Positions 7,753 through 17,100 of a DNA stretch of 64,000 nt are shown one piece after another. Every line of letters starts with the position of its first letter. The stretch's first letter is position 1. The notes under the pieces are model-generated. The model had not been told where the DNA came from, ran no database searches, and was given only the letters and a program-made list of their open reading frames with translations. Both the position numbers and the translations under genes were made by a program. This DNA comes from Betaproteobacteria bacterium HGW-Betaproteobacteria-7. Its GTDB lineage: Bacteria > Pseudomonadota > Gammaproteobacteria > Burkholderiales > Rhodocyclaceae. The stretch covers positions 1 to 64,000 of the forward strand of contig PHCE01000020.1 in NCBI GenBank assembly GCA_002840765.1. The letters run 5' to 3'.

Positions 7753-9042
7753 TCATCGGACCTCCCGGCGCGCCCGCGCCAGGGTCGCCTCCGCGGCGAC
7801 TATCCACTCAGCCGGAAAACGCGAGGCATCGGTCATCCACGGTTGCAGACTGGCAACCGCGTTTTCATTTCCCGCCATTTCGTCAGCGACGGCGGTACAC
7901 AGCAAGGTTCCGGTGTCGGGAAGCCGCGTGCTCCACTCCGCTCCCACGGCACGGTCGAAGTCGCTGGCCATTGCTTCGATCAGCTCGTCGGTCAGATGCT
8001 GGCGCCGCGCCGTGTGCAGTTCTGCGGCTGCGGGCAACAGCTTTGCGTAATCGGCCCTTCTGTCGGGAATTGCGGCGGCGAGTTCCGCCACCAGGATTTC
8101 CAGCTGAACCTGCAATAAAAGAGTGGGCATGCCCCGGCTGGCGAGGACACGTCCCAACCATTGCACCTGCTGGACGATCTGGGCGGGCGGATATTGACAG
8201 AGAGTGGCCAGCCAGGCGGCGTCGCTCCGGGCGAAGCGCATGCCCCGCTCACCATAGCGCTGCTCGTAATAGGGATAACGCTGCCAGCAAACATCGCCGG
8301 CCTTTACCGCGGCCTGAACCTCTCTGGCATCGGCCGGCACGGGATGGCGTCCCGCCTCGGGATTGATCGATGTGACGAGATAGGTTTTGGACTCGGACAG
8401 GAACGGATACAACGCGCAGAAGATCGTTTCAAGTTTGGCAAACAATTGACACGCCGCCTGCACAACTTGTTCGCGCTCTTCCGCGCTCAAGTGCAGTGCA
8501 TTCATCTGTTGCTTGTACTCTGCCCAGCGTTCGTGAACCGCGTCTCCGTAACTGTGCAGGTAGGCCAAACCCCCGTCTCCGGTGAGCAGGAACGCGCGGG
8601 CAGTCATCGGGCGAACGACTGCGGCGCCGAGCGTGGATCCTTCCAAAACGTAAAGCCAGCCCAACAGCGCCAGCGGATCCTCGAGCGACCGGAGGCGAAG
8701 CTCGTCCGCCGTGTTCAGCGCCGCCTCCATCGCCTCCTTGATGTCAGCCACAGTGCGCGGCTCGAAATAGCGCAGATCCGCCTGCAGCAGGGGAAGCTTC
8801 CGCCTGCCGCTATCCCAGACGGCGGTGATCCGTTCGTCGCTGCAGTTGGCAAGCGCGCGTTCGATCACGCCGTGAATTGCCGACAAGGCGCGGAGCTGTC
8901 CGACATAGGACTCGAGTGGCAACTGGCAGGCTGCCAGCGCGGCAAAGAAAGGCGCGGATTGCAACCGAGTATGGCCGGAAAAGCTTGCCGCCTTGAGTTC
9001 TTCCGTCAGGCTCAATTGCTGTCCGAAGACTCCTGTTTTCAT
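7753..9042 (-). CDS. Biliverdin-producing heme oxygenase-like protein with extra C-terminal domain
   Basis: This is a 429-residue protein. Residues about 12-205 match the bacterial heme oxygenase fold: SFSGHTRLQ with the candidate proximal His24, a helix with LESYVGQLRALSAIHGVIE, and the distal-helix signature LYVLEGSTLGAAVV. The remaining 220 residues (from INPEAGRHP) form an additional helical domain (RMRFARSDAAWLATL-like segment, then ASRGMPTLLLQVQLEIL) that I do not recognise. The ATG at 9042 is preferred to an upstream in-frame start at 9090. The gene lies 43 bases upstream of the B12 sensor gene, same strand, forming a trio with the kinase. Its product would be biliverdin, a phytochrome chromophore; no phytochrome is in the window. 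Confidence 0.75.
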   Translation of the reverse strand: MKTGVFGQQLSLTEELKAASFSGHTRLQSAPFFAALAACQLPLESYVGQLRALSAIHGVIERALANCSDERITAVWDSGRRKLPLLQADLRYFEPRTVADIKEAMEAALNTADELRLRSLEDPLALLGWLYVLEGSTLGAAVVRPMTARAFLLTGDGGLAYLHSYGDAVHERWAEYKQQMNALHLSAEEREQVVQAACQLFAKLETIFCALYPFLSESKTYLVTSINPEAGRHPVPADAREVQAAVKAGDVCWQRYPYYEQRYGERGMRFARSDAAWLATLCQYPPAQIVQQVQWLGRVLASRGMPTLLLQVQLEILVAELAAAIPDRRADYAKLLPAAAELHTARRQHLTDELIEAMASDFDRAVGAEWSTRLPDTGTLLCTAVADEMAGNENAVASLQPWMTDASRFPAEWIVAAEATLARARREVR

Positions 9043-9164
9043 GGGCGACCCTGTTATTCGAACTGGAAGTACAGTATGGACCGTTTGCAACGGGGCTGGT
9101 TGCAGTCCATTGATCGTGTCAGATTCCTACCGTAGCGACAGTTGGCCGCAGTGCCGTGACTGCC

Positions 9165-9392
9165 AGCTGCGCTCATGCCGGTAACCAGGGCCAGGGCCGC
9201 ATTGCCGGCCCGTACGCTCTCGCCGTAGGCCAGCGCCATGGGCAGCATCTGGTCGGCGTAGAAACGGGCGCTGGCGATCTTGGCCTTGTAGAAGCGTTCA
9301 TCGCCCTCCCCGGCCGCCAGCTTGTCCGCGGCCACCACGGCGGCGCGGCCCATCTGCCAGCCACCGCAAACCGTAACAGCCAGGTTCAGTTA
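9165..9392 (-). pseudogene. Remnant of an acyl-CoA dehydrogenase C-terminus
   Basis: Read on the minus strand, the frame gives AVTVCGGWQMGRAAVV then KLAAGEGDERFYKAKIASAR and FYADQMLPMA. This matches the C-terminal helical region of the large (about 600-residue) acyl-CoA dehydrogenases with the extra C-terminal domain. A stop codon lies directly upstream and nothing of the catalytic or FAD-binding parts is present. This is a decayed fragment between the heme oxygenase gene and the guanidine operon control region. Confidence 0.6.
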
Positions 9393-9469
9393 GGAGACGG
9401 CAGCGGCCAGTTCGTGCTGCCACTGGCCTTGCATCAATAGTCGCCAACGCTACTCGTCAGCGAACTCCA

Positions 9470-9486
9470 TGCTCCAACATGGTGCA
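9470..9486 (+). promoter_or_regulatory. Candidate NtrC binding site
   Basis: TGCTCCAACATGGTGCA matches the dyad TGCACCANNNTGGTGCA at all but one defined position. It lies about 165 bases upstream of a sigma-54 promoter, a normal distance for an NtrC enhancer. A weaker copy (TGCGCCAGAATTTTTGC, 9524-9540) sits between the two. This suggests nitrogen-limitation control of the guanidine operon. Confidence 0.6.
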
Positions 9487-9650
9487 CCAACCGCGCGTCC
9501 AGCCCCAACGAGGGGCGCAGCCTTGCGCCAGAATTTTTGCCGTCGGCCAACGAATGTTCTCGGATAAATTTTGCTTAAGGCATTGAATCGCTGTCTATTT
9601 ATCAGAACTCAATCATCGAACCACCCTCTTCACCCGGAACCGCCTTTGCC

Positions 9651-9666
9651 TGGCACGCCGCGTGCT
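9651..9666 (+). promoter_or_regulatory. Sigma-54 (RpoN) promoter of the guanidine operon
   Basis: TGGCACGCCGCGTGCT has the -24 element TGGCAC and the -12 element (G)TGC, with exactly ten bases between GG (9652-9653) and GC (9664-9665). Transcription would start near 9677, about 40 bases before the guanidine-I riboswitch. Confidence 0.7.
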
Positions 9667-9717
9667 AAGTTATAAACACGAGAGGAGCAAATCGAAATTT
9701 CGCGTTCGCTTCTTCGA

Positions 9718-9861
9718 AGGGTGGCTAGGGTTCCGGTCCCGTTTCAGGCATGTAGCAATGCCGAACAGGGATGGCTGGTCCGAGAGCTGCCGGTCATGAA
9801 ATGCCTGGGACTGAATCTGGGCATGGAGTGGCTCCACGGAGGGATAAAAGCCCGGGAGGAA
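9718..9861 (+). promoter_or_regulatory. Guanidine-I riboswitch (ykkC class)
   Basis: The leader contains, in order, the conserved blocks of the ykkC motif: CTAGGGTTCCGG (9725-9736), GGTCCGAGAG (about 9777-9786) and ACGGAGGGATAAAAGCCCGG (9836-9855), separated by pairing arms of normal length. The ligand of this class is guanidine, and it normally switches genes on. It lies between the sigma-54 promoter and the ABC transporter genes, 53 bases before the first start codon. Confidence 0.93.
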
Positions 9862-9914
9862 CGCTTTGACGAAGCGCCTCTCGCCAATTTATCCGATCCT
9901 TAAGGGAGCCTGTC

Positions 9915-10967
9915 ATGTACCAACTTGATACCTGCTTTGCCCACTCCGCCCGCCTCGGCAACAACCAGTCCGAAGGTCGTCCTGTTGCCTTCGCCAAGCT
10001 CCGCAAGGGGCTTGCCGCGCTGAGCATGGGTGTTGCCCTGATTGCCGCAGCGACGCCGGCGATGGCCGAAATCAAGGTCGGCGTCTCCGACTGGCCGGGC
10101 TGGGTGGCCTGGTATGTCGCCGAGCAAAAAGGCTTCTTCAAGAAGCACAAAGCCGACGTCAAGCTGGTCTGGTTTGCCAATTACACGGATTCCATCTCGG
10201 CGCTCTCCTCCGGACAACTGGATGCAAATTCGCAGACCTGGTCGGACACCATGGGCCCCCTGGCCAAGGGCTTGCCGCTGAAGGCAGTCCTGGTCAATGA
10301 CAACTCGGCCGGCAACGATGCCTTGATGGTCAGCGCCAAGATCAAGAGCTTCGCTGACCTGAAAGGAAAAACGGTAGCCCTGGAAGAATTCAGCATCTCC
10401 CATTTCGTTCTGGCTACCGCACTGGCCAAGAACGGCATGAGCCAGAAGGACGTCAAAGTCGTCAATCTGTCAGCTGGCGATGCCGCGGCGGCCTTCATGT
10501 CCGGACGCGTCGATGCGGCCGTGGTCTGGAACCCCTGGGTGAACCAGATCGAGAAAAGCGGCAAGGGCAAAGCGCTATTCACTTCCAAGGACATGCCAGG
10601 ACTGATTCCTGATCTGCTGGTTGCCCAGGAAAAGGCCATCAAGGCCAAGCGCAAGGATCTGGTAGGCATGATCCGCGCCTGGTTCGATACCGAGAAGTTC
10701 ATCCGCGAGAATCCTGACGAAGCGGCCAAGATCATGGCCAAGGTGGTCGGCATGAAGCCTGACGAATACAAGGTCTTCCTGCCCGGCACCCGCTTCTTCG
10801 ATGCCGCTGCCAATCAGGCTGCGTTCAACGCCGGCGATGCCAAGTCACTGGCGGCCGTCGCCCCGGAAATTGCCAAGTTCCTGTTGGAAAACAAGCTGAT
10901 TGATGGAAAGCCGGATCCCAGCAAAGGCCTCGATGCATCCCTGCTGACTGAAGCTCTCGGCAAGTGA
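9915..10967 (+). CDS. ABC transporter substrate-binding protein, guanidine operon
   Basis: This 350-residue periplasmic binding protein belongs to the nitrate/taurine/SsuA-like family. An unusually long N-terminus precedes the signal peptide core (LAALSMGVALIAAATPAMA), after which mature protein begins EIKVGVSDWPGWVAWYVAEQKGFF. The start at 9915 follows AAGGGAGCC. Homologues in this context are usually annotated as urea-carboxylase-linked; the riboswitch argues that the ligand is guanidine or a close derivative. It is the first gene of the operon, eight bases before the permease gene. Confidence 0.88.
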   Translation: MYQLDTCFAHSARLGNNQSEGRPVAFAKLRKGLAALSMGVALIAAATPAMAEIKVGVSDWPGWVAWYVAEQKGFFKKHKADVKLVWFANYTDSISALSSGQLDANSQTWSDTMGPLAKGLPLKAVLVNDNSAGNDALMVSAKIKSFADLKGKTVALEEFSISHFVLATALAKNGMSQKDVKVVNLSAGDAAAAFMSGRVDAAVVWNPWVNQIEKSGKGKALFTSKDMPGLIPDLLVAQEKAIKAKRKDLVGMIRAWFDTEKFIRENPDEAAKIMAKVVGMKPDEYKVFLPGTRFFDAAANQAAFNAGDAKSLAAVAPEIAKFLLENKLIDGKPDPSKGLDASLLTEALGK

Positions 10968-10974
10968 CACTGCG

Positions 10975-11799
10975 ATGAGCGAAGGAAAGCGGCTCAGCGG
11001 GGGCGGTAGCCCCCTGTGGCAGATACGAATCGACATCGACCGGCGCCAGTATTGGCTGCTGGCTCTGTGTGGGTTGGTTGCGCCAATCCTGGCTTGGTGG
11101 CTGGTCAGTAGTCTGGATAGCGTCAACAAGGTATTCCTGCCGAGTCCGGCAGATGTCTTGCAGCGCGTCGTGACTTGGGCGACTGAGGACGACCTTGCCC
11201 AGGATGTCGCCATCAGCACCTGGCGCGTCGTTGCTGGCTGGGCACTATCTGCCCTGTTCGCCTTGCCGATCGGTCTCTACATCGGCACTTACCGGACCGT
11301 TCAGGCCCTGCTGGAACCGCTGACCGATTTCATTCGCTACATGCCCGCCGTTGCCTTCATTCCGCTGGTCATGCTGTGGGTTGGCATTGATGAGGGCTCG
11401 AAGATAGCGATCATCTTTATCGGTACATTTTTCCAGATGGTCCTGATGGTTGCTGAGGACGTCCGGCGCGTCCCGATGGCCCAGATCGAGGCGGCGCAAA
11501 CGATGGGCGCCACGCGCGGCGAGATCATCGAGAAGGTGATCGTGCCGTCGTCGAAGCCGGCGCTGCTGGATACCTTGCGCATCACCATGGGCTGGGCGTG
11601 GACTTATCTGGTGGTGGCGGAACTGGTGGCGGCCAATTCCGGGCTGGGTTACGCCATCCTCAAGGCGCAGCGCTTCCTGCAGACGGACAAGATATTCGCC
11701 GGCATCCTGATGATCGGCCTGATTGGCCTGATCATCGACCAGAGCTTCCGGCTCATTCACCGCAAGGCATTCCCCTATCTGGCCGGAGGTCGCCGATGA
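10975..11799 (+). CDS. ABC transporter permease, guanidine operon
   Basis: This 274-residue inner-membrane permease is of the SsuC/TauC/NrtB type, with about six transmembrane helices (first at about 22-42, YWLLALCGLVAPILAWWLV). It carries the EAA-loop that contacts the ATPase (EAAQTMGATRGEIIEKVIVPSSKPALLD, given in parts). It lies between the binding protein and the ATPase gene and overlaps the ATPase start by four bases. Confidence 0.9.
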   Translation: MSEGKRLSGGGSPLWQIRIDIDRRQYWLLALCGLVAPILAWWLVSSLDSVNKVFLPSPADVLQRVVTWATEDDLAQDVAISTWRVVAGWALSALFALPIGLYIGTYRTVQALLEPLTDFIRYMPAVAFIPLVMLWVGIDEGSKIAIIFIGTFFQMVLMVAEDVRRVPMAQIEAAQTMGATRGEIIEKVIVPSSKPALLDTLRITMGWAWTYLVVAELVAANSGLGYAILKAQRFLQTDKIFAGILMIGLIGLIIDQSFRLIHRKAFPYLAGGRR

Positions 11800-12641
11800 C
11801 CGTCAGCATCGAAATAAAGGACATCGGCAAGATATTCGGCCAGGGTGCCAAGGCGGTAACGGCGCTGGAAAATGCCAATCTGTCGATCGCCTGCAACGAA
11901 TTCATTACCTTCGTCGGCGCTTCCGGCTGCGGCAAATCGACCCTGCTGCGCATCATCGGCGGACTGGAAACCCATACTTCGGGCAAGCTGGAGGTCAATG
12001 GTCAGCCGATCACCGGGCCGGGTGTGGATCGGGCCATGGTGTTTCAGCACTACAGCCTCTATCCGTGGCTGACCGTCATCGAGAACATCAAGTTCTGCCG
12101 CCAGTTGAAGGCCCATACGGCCAACCGCACCGATGCCGATGTCGAAACGGCCGCCGGCCGGGCCGATGCGCTGTTGCGCCTGATGGGCTTGACCCATGTG
12201 CCACATACCTTTCCGAACCAGTTGTCGGGCGGCATGCAGCAGCGGGTTGCCATTGCCCGGGCCTTGATGAGCCGGCCGCCGATCCTGCTGATGGATGAGC
12301 CATTCGGTGCCCTCGATGCGCAAACTCGGGAAGTCATGCACGACCTGATCCGGCACGTGCACCGGATTGAAGGCAGCACCATCGTTTTCGTCACCCACGA
12401 TGTTGAAGAAGCGATCTACCTCGGCCAGCGCATCGTCCTGATGGCGCCACGCCCCGGCCGGATCGACACCATTTACGAGGTTCCCCTGCCCAGCGAACGG
12501 CAGCAGGACATGAAACTGAGCCCCGAATTCCTCTCGCTCAAGCGGGAAATTCTCGATCGGATACGCGAGACCTCGGGCATGAAAACCGATTTCGAGCAGC
12601 TGGAACGACTCTCTGCTCAGACCAGCGATAACGAGGTTTGA
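11796..12641 (+). CDS. ABC transporter ATP-binding protein, guanidine operon
   Basis: This 281-residue ATPase has Walker A GASGCGKST, signature LSGGMQQRVAIARAL, Walker B ILLMDEPFGALD and the switch histidine in VFVTHDVEEA. It is of the NrtD/SsuB/TauB type. The ATG at 11796 overlaps the permease stop codon (ATGA); a longer in-frame start inside the permease gene is rejected. It completes the importer. Confidence 0.92.
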   Translation: MTVSIEIKDIGKIFGQGAKAVTALENANLSIACNEFITFVGASGCGKSTLLRIIGGLETHTSGKLEVNGQPITGPGVDRAMVFQHYSLYPWLTVIENIKFCRQLKAHTANRTDADVETAAGRADALLRLMGLTHVPHTFPNQLSGGMQQRVAIARALMSRPPILLMDEPFGALDAQTREVMHDLIRHVHRIEGSTIVFVTHDVEEAIYLGQRIVLMAPRPGRIDTIYEVPLPSERQQDMKLSPEFLSLKREILDRIRETSGMKTDFEQLERLSAQTSDNEV

Positions 12642-12642
12642 T

Positions 12643-13431
12643 ATGAATACAGTTATGCAAAAATCAGCCGCCGTCGACATCGATACCCGCTGGCAACAAT
12701 TCGCTCCCGATCTGGCTGCCGACAAGGTGCTGTTTTCCGATGTCATCCCCGGCGGCTGTCACTGGTCATGGAGCTTGCCGCGAGGTGTGACTTTGCGCCT
12801 GGTGGCCCTCGATGACCGGGCCAATCTTTCCCTGGTGCTCTACAACGCCCGGGAGAAGCTCGAGCGTTACAACATGCCCGATTCACTGAAGGCCGAGCAC
12901 ACCGCGCACTACACCCGCGGCCATGTCCTGATGAGCGACATGGGCTGTTCGCTGGCCTCGATCACGGCTGACAACCTGGGCTGGCATGATCCGCTCGGCA
13001 TGCTGCTCAACAGCGAACGCCTGGAGGCCAAATACGGTCGGCACAATTACCAGCAGTTCCGCAACGGCATGTATCGCTCGGGACGGGATGGCCTGCTCAT
13101 CGAGATCGGGAAGTACGGCCTCAGCCGCCGGGATCTGGTGGCGCCGGTCAATTTCTTCAGCAAGGTCAGCGTCGACGAAGAAGGACGTTTCGTCTTCCAC
13201 GAAAGGCATGCCCGCGAAGGTTCATACGTCGATTTGCGTCTGGACATGGACGTCATCGTCGCCGTATCCGCGGCGCCCCATCCGCTCGATCCGCGCCCGG
13301 AATACGCCCCCTCCCCGATCGGCGTCGCCGCCTGGCGTTCCGGTCCGGCCCCGGCCGATGACTTCTGCCGGGCCTTCCGCCCGGAATGCGCCCGCGCTCT
13401 GCACAACAGCGACATGCAGTATCTGATCTGA
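12643..13431 (+). CDS. DUF1989 protein, carboxyguanidine deiminase subunit (urea carboxylase-associated protein 1)
   Basis: This 262-residue protein belongs to the DUF1989 family, called urea carboxylase-associated protein 1 in older annotation. Recognisable parts are PGGCHWSWSLPRGVTLRLV, HTAHYTRGHVLMSDMG, DPLGMLLNSE and VNFFSKV. In guanidine-utilising bacteria the pair of DUF1989 proteins (CgdA/CgdB) forms the deiminase that turns carboxyguanidine into allophanate and ammonia. Here the gene starts one base after the ATPase stop and is followed by its paralogue, which supports that role. Confidence 0.85.
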   Translation: MNTVMQKSAAVDIDTRWQQFAPDLAADKVLFSDVIPGGCHWSWSLPRGVTLRLVALDDRANLSLVLYNAREKLERYNMPDSLKAEHTAHYTRGHVLMSDMGCSLASITADNLGWHDPLGMLLNSERLEAKYGRHNYQQFRNGMYRSGRDGLLIEIGKYGLSRRDLVAPVNFFSKVSVDEEGRFVFHERHAREGSYVDLRLDMDVIVAVSAAPHPLDPRPEYAPSPIGVAAWRSGPAPADDFCRAFRPECARALHNSDMQYLI

Positions 13432-13441
13432 GGAAAACACC

Positions 13442-14095
13442 ATGAACGCAACCGCCATCCGCCTCAAGGAAAGCCCCCTCGATCCCGCCCAGGCCGTCTA
13501 CGACACGACACTGCCGGCCGGCGAACCCTGGCTGCACGAAGTCAAGAAGGGGCAAACGCTACGGATTGTCGATCTCGATGGTAACCAGGCCGCCGACATC
13601 ATCTTTTTCAACCGTCACGATACGGCCGAACACTACAGCGCCAGCGATACCATCCTCGAACAAGGCGGCATCTACCTGACCACGGATTCGGTGCTGATGA
13701 GCAACGACGGTCGGCCGATGCTGACCATCGTCGCCGATACCTGCGGCCGTCACGACACCCTGGGTGGCGCTTGCGCCGCCGAGAGCAATACCGTGCGCTA
13801 CGCGCTGAGCAAGAAGTTCATGCATAGCTGCCGCGACAACTACCTGCATGCCATCCAGCACTCCGACTCGGGACTGGACAAGGCCGATGTGGTGCCCAAC
13901 ATCAATTTCTTCATGAATGTACCGGTGACCGCCGACGGGCAGCTGAAGTTTGATGACGGCGTCTCCGGCCCCGGCAAGTATGTCGAGATGCGGGCGGAAA
14001 TGGACCTTTGGGCGCTGCTCTCGAATTGTCCGCAGCTCAACAATCCCTGCAATGCCTACAACCCGACGCCGGTGCAGCTCCTGATCTGGGACTGA
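13442..14095 (+). CDS. DUF1989 protein, carboxyguanidine deiminase subunit (urea carboxylase-associated protein 2)
   Basis: This 217-residue DUF1989 paralogue shows GQTLRIVDLDGNQAADIIFFN, then DTCGRHDTLGGAC with Cys/His residues suitable as zinc ligands, and VPNINFFMNVPV. It starts ten bases after the partner gene behind GAGGAAAACACC. Together the two would deaminate carboxyguanidine made by the downstream carboxylase. The assignment rests on family and operon context, not on a residue test of specificity. Confidence 0.85.
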   Translation: MNATAIRLKESPLDPAQAVYDTTLPAGEPWLHEVKKGQTLRIVDLDGNQAADIIFFNRHDTAEHYSASDTILEQGGIYLTTDSVLMSNDGRPMLTIVADTCGRHDTLGGACAAESNTVRYALSKKFMHSCRDNYLHAIQHSDSGLDKADVVPNINFFMNVPVTADGQLKFDDGVSGPGKYVEMRAEMDLWALLSNCPQLNNPCNAYNPTPVQLLIWD

Positions 14096-14128
14096 GTCAC
14101 CGCCAATTGCGCGCTCCGGCCATGCCGG

Positions 14129-14177
14129 CCTCCGGGACGACCCGGGAGGAAAGAGTTGATTGCGGGACGACCCGCAA
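14129..14177 (+). promoter_or_regulatory. Guanidine-II riboswitch (mini-ykkC) inside the operon
   Basis: Two hairpins with identical ACGA loops stand ten bases apart. P1 pairs CCTC-CGGG (14129-14136) with CCCG-GGAGG (14141-14149) with one bulge. P2 is a perfect seven-pair stem TTGCGGG/CCCGCAA (14160-14166, 14171-14177). Each loop is closed as GGGACGACCC. Tandem ACGR-loop hairpins just before a start codon define mini-ykkC. It lies in the 99-base gap before the carboxylase ATG at 14195. Confidence 0.85.
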
Positions 14178-14194
14178 CTTTCGCGAGATACACC

Positions 14195-17100
14195 ATGTTC
14201 AGCAAAGTTCTGATTGCCAACCGGGGCGCCATTGCCTGCCGGGTCATCCGTACCCTGAAAAAACTCGGTATCGGTTCGGTTGCCGTTTACTCCGAAGCTG
14301 ACGCCAATTCCCTGCATGTCAGTCTGGCCGACGAAGCCGTCTGCATCGGCCCGGCACCCGCCGCCGAAAGCTATCTGCGCGCCGACAAGATTCTGGCGGC
14401 GGCGCAGGCGACCGGCGCCCAGGGCATTCACCCCGGCTACGGCTTCCTGTCCGAAAATCCGGATTTTTCCGATGCCTGCGAAGCTGCCGGAATCGCCTTC
14501 ATCGGCCCGACCAAGGCGCAGATGCTGGCTTTCGGCCTCAAGCACACGGCCCGCGAACTGGCGGAGAAAGCCGGCGTGCCGCTCCTGCCGGGCAGCGGAC
14601 TGCTCGACGATGTGGGCCATGCGCGTGGCGAAGCCGCCCGCATCGGCTATCCGGTGATGCTGAAAAGCACGGCCGGCGGCGGCGGTATCGGCATGCGCCT
14701 GATCTGGTCGGAGGATGAACTGGCCGAGGCCTATGCCTCGGTTGATCGCCTGGCCCGGGCCAATTTCAAGGAAGCCGGCATCTATCTCGAAAAGTATGTC
14801 GAGGCTGCCCGCCACATCGAAGTTCAGGTTTTCGGCGATGGCCGGGGCAATATCCTGGCCCTCGGCGAGCGCGACTGCTCGGTACAGCGGCGCAATCAGA
14901 AAGTTATCGAGGAAACCCCGGCACCCGGCCTCAACGCAGCGCAACGCGAGGGTCTGGCAGCTACCGCCATCCGGCTAATGGAGTCCATTGCCTACCGTTC
15001 GGCCGGCACGGTTGAGTTCGTCATGGACGCCAACAGCGGCGAGTTCTACTTCCTTGAGGTCAATACCCGGTTGCAGGTCGAGCATGGCGTGACCGAAGAA
15101 GTCACCGGCGTCGACCTGGTCGAGTGGATGGTGCTGCTGGCTTCCGGTGATCTGACGCTTCCCGCGACGGCGCCGGCGCCCAAGGGCGCCTCGATCCAGG
15201 TACGTCTCTACGCCGAAGATCCGGCGAAGAATTTCCAGCCGTCCTCGGGTCTGTTGACCGAGGTCAGATTCCCGGCGGGCGCGCGTGTCGAAACCGCTGT
15301 TGCCAGCGGCTCCGAGGTACCGCCTTACTATGACCCGATGGTCGCCAAGATCATCGTCCATGCCGAAACCCGCGCTGCGGCAACCGACAAGCTGATTGCC
15401 GCCCTGGACGATACCGGCGTGCACGGCATCGAAACCAACCTGGCCTACCTGCGCCAGATTCTCGATGGCGAGGTGTTCCGCGCCGGGCGCCAGACCACGC
15501 GCTACCTGAACAGCTTTCACTATCGCCCGAACACCATCGACGTCCTCGAGTCCGGTGTGCAAACCTCGGTGCAGGATTGGCCGGGGCGGGTCGGCTATTG
15601 GGATGTCGGCGTGCCGCCCTCCGGGCCGATGGATGATGTCTCGCTGCGCGCCGCCAACCGTCTGATTGGCAACCCGGAGGGCATGGCCGGTCTGGAATGC
15701 ACGATGAGCGGACCGACCCTGCGCTTCAACTGCGACGCGGTAGTTGCCCTGACCGGCGCGTTGACCGCAGCAAGCCTAGACGACGTACCCCTGGCTTTCT
15801 GGCAGGCCCATGCGGTCAAGGCTGGCTCGGTGCTGCGCATCGGCGCGGTCAAGGATGCCGGCTGCCGGACCTATCTGGCGATCGCCGGTGGTTTTGATGT
15901 GCCCGACTACCTGGGCAGCAAATCGACCTTCACCCTCGGCCAGTTCGGCGGCCATGCCGGGCGCACGCTGCGCCTGGGCGACGTCCTGCACATCACGCCG
16001 TGCACCGTGTTGCCGGCCAGCGCGCCGGTAGCGCCCCCGGAATACAGCCACCATTGGGAAGTAGCCGTACTTTACGGACCGCACGGCGCCCCCGATTTTT
16101 TCACCGATCCGGACATTGCCAACTTCTTCGCGACCCATTGGGAAATCCACTACAACTCGAGTCGGACCGGTGTTCGTCTGATCGGCCCCAAGCCGCAATG
16201 GGCGCGCACCGATGGTGGTGAGGCCGGCCTGCACCCATCGAACATCCACGATAACGCCTACGCCATCGGCGCCATCGATTTCACCGGCGACATGCCGGTC
16301 ATCCTTGGTCCGGATGGCCCCAGCCTCGGCGGGTTCGTCTGCCCGGCCGTCGTCATCCAGGCCGATCTGTGGAAGCTCGGACAACTGCGGCCCGGCGACA
16401 CGGTGCAGTTCGTCCCGGTCAGCGCGGCGACCGCCGCAGCTCGACTCAAGGCAATGGATGCGGCGCTGGGTCAGCCCGGCACGCCGCTCGCTTTGCCCGT
16501 GATCGCCGAGCCGGAAACAATCAGCACGCCGGTACTGGCCGATCTGCCGGCCGCTGGCGACCGTCCCCGCGTCGTCTATCGCCAGGCTGGAGATGCCTAT
16601 CTGCTGGTCGAATACGGCCCGCTGGTTCTCGATCTGGAACTGCGTTTCCGTGTTCAGGCCTTGATGAACTGGCTCAAGGACAATCCGCAGCCGGGCATCA
16701 TCGATCTGACGCCGGGGATCCGCTCCCTGCAATTGCATTTCGATGCGCGGCGGACGGATCGCGGGCAACTGCTCGCTGCACTGATCGCCGCCGAAGAGCT
16801 GTTGCCATCCGTCGATGACATGGAGGTGCCAAGCCGCACCGTCTATCTCCCCCTTTCCTGGGATGATCCGGCGACCAAACTGGCCATCGAGAAGTACATG
16901 CAGTCAGTGCGCAAGGATGCGCCGTGGTGTCCATCCAACATCGAGTTCATCCGCCGGATCAATGGCCTGGATTCCATTCAGGATGTCTTCAATACGGTCT
17001 TCGAAGCCAGCTACCTGGTGCTCGGTCTGGGCGACGTCTATCTCGGCGCCCCGGTGGCCACGCCGGTCGACCCGCGCCACCGGCTGGTCACCACCAAATA

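Noticed and set aside
9721..9903. A 60-codon open frame upstream of the ABC transporter genes
   Set aside because: It lies wholly inside the guanidine-I riboswitch, whose conserved blocks explain the sequence; no ribosome binding site precedes it.
14156..14194. TTG start for the carboxylase behind a strong GGAGG
   Set aside because: The TTG lies in the linker of the guanidine-II riboswitch, and family members start at [11 protein letters not shown], which matches the ATG at 14195.
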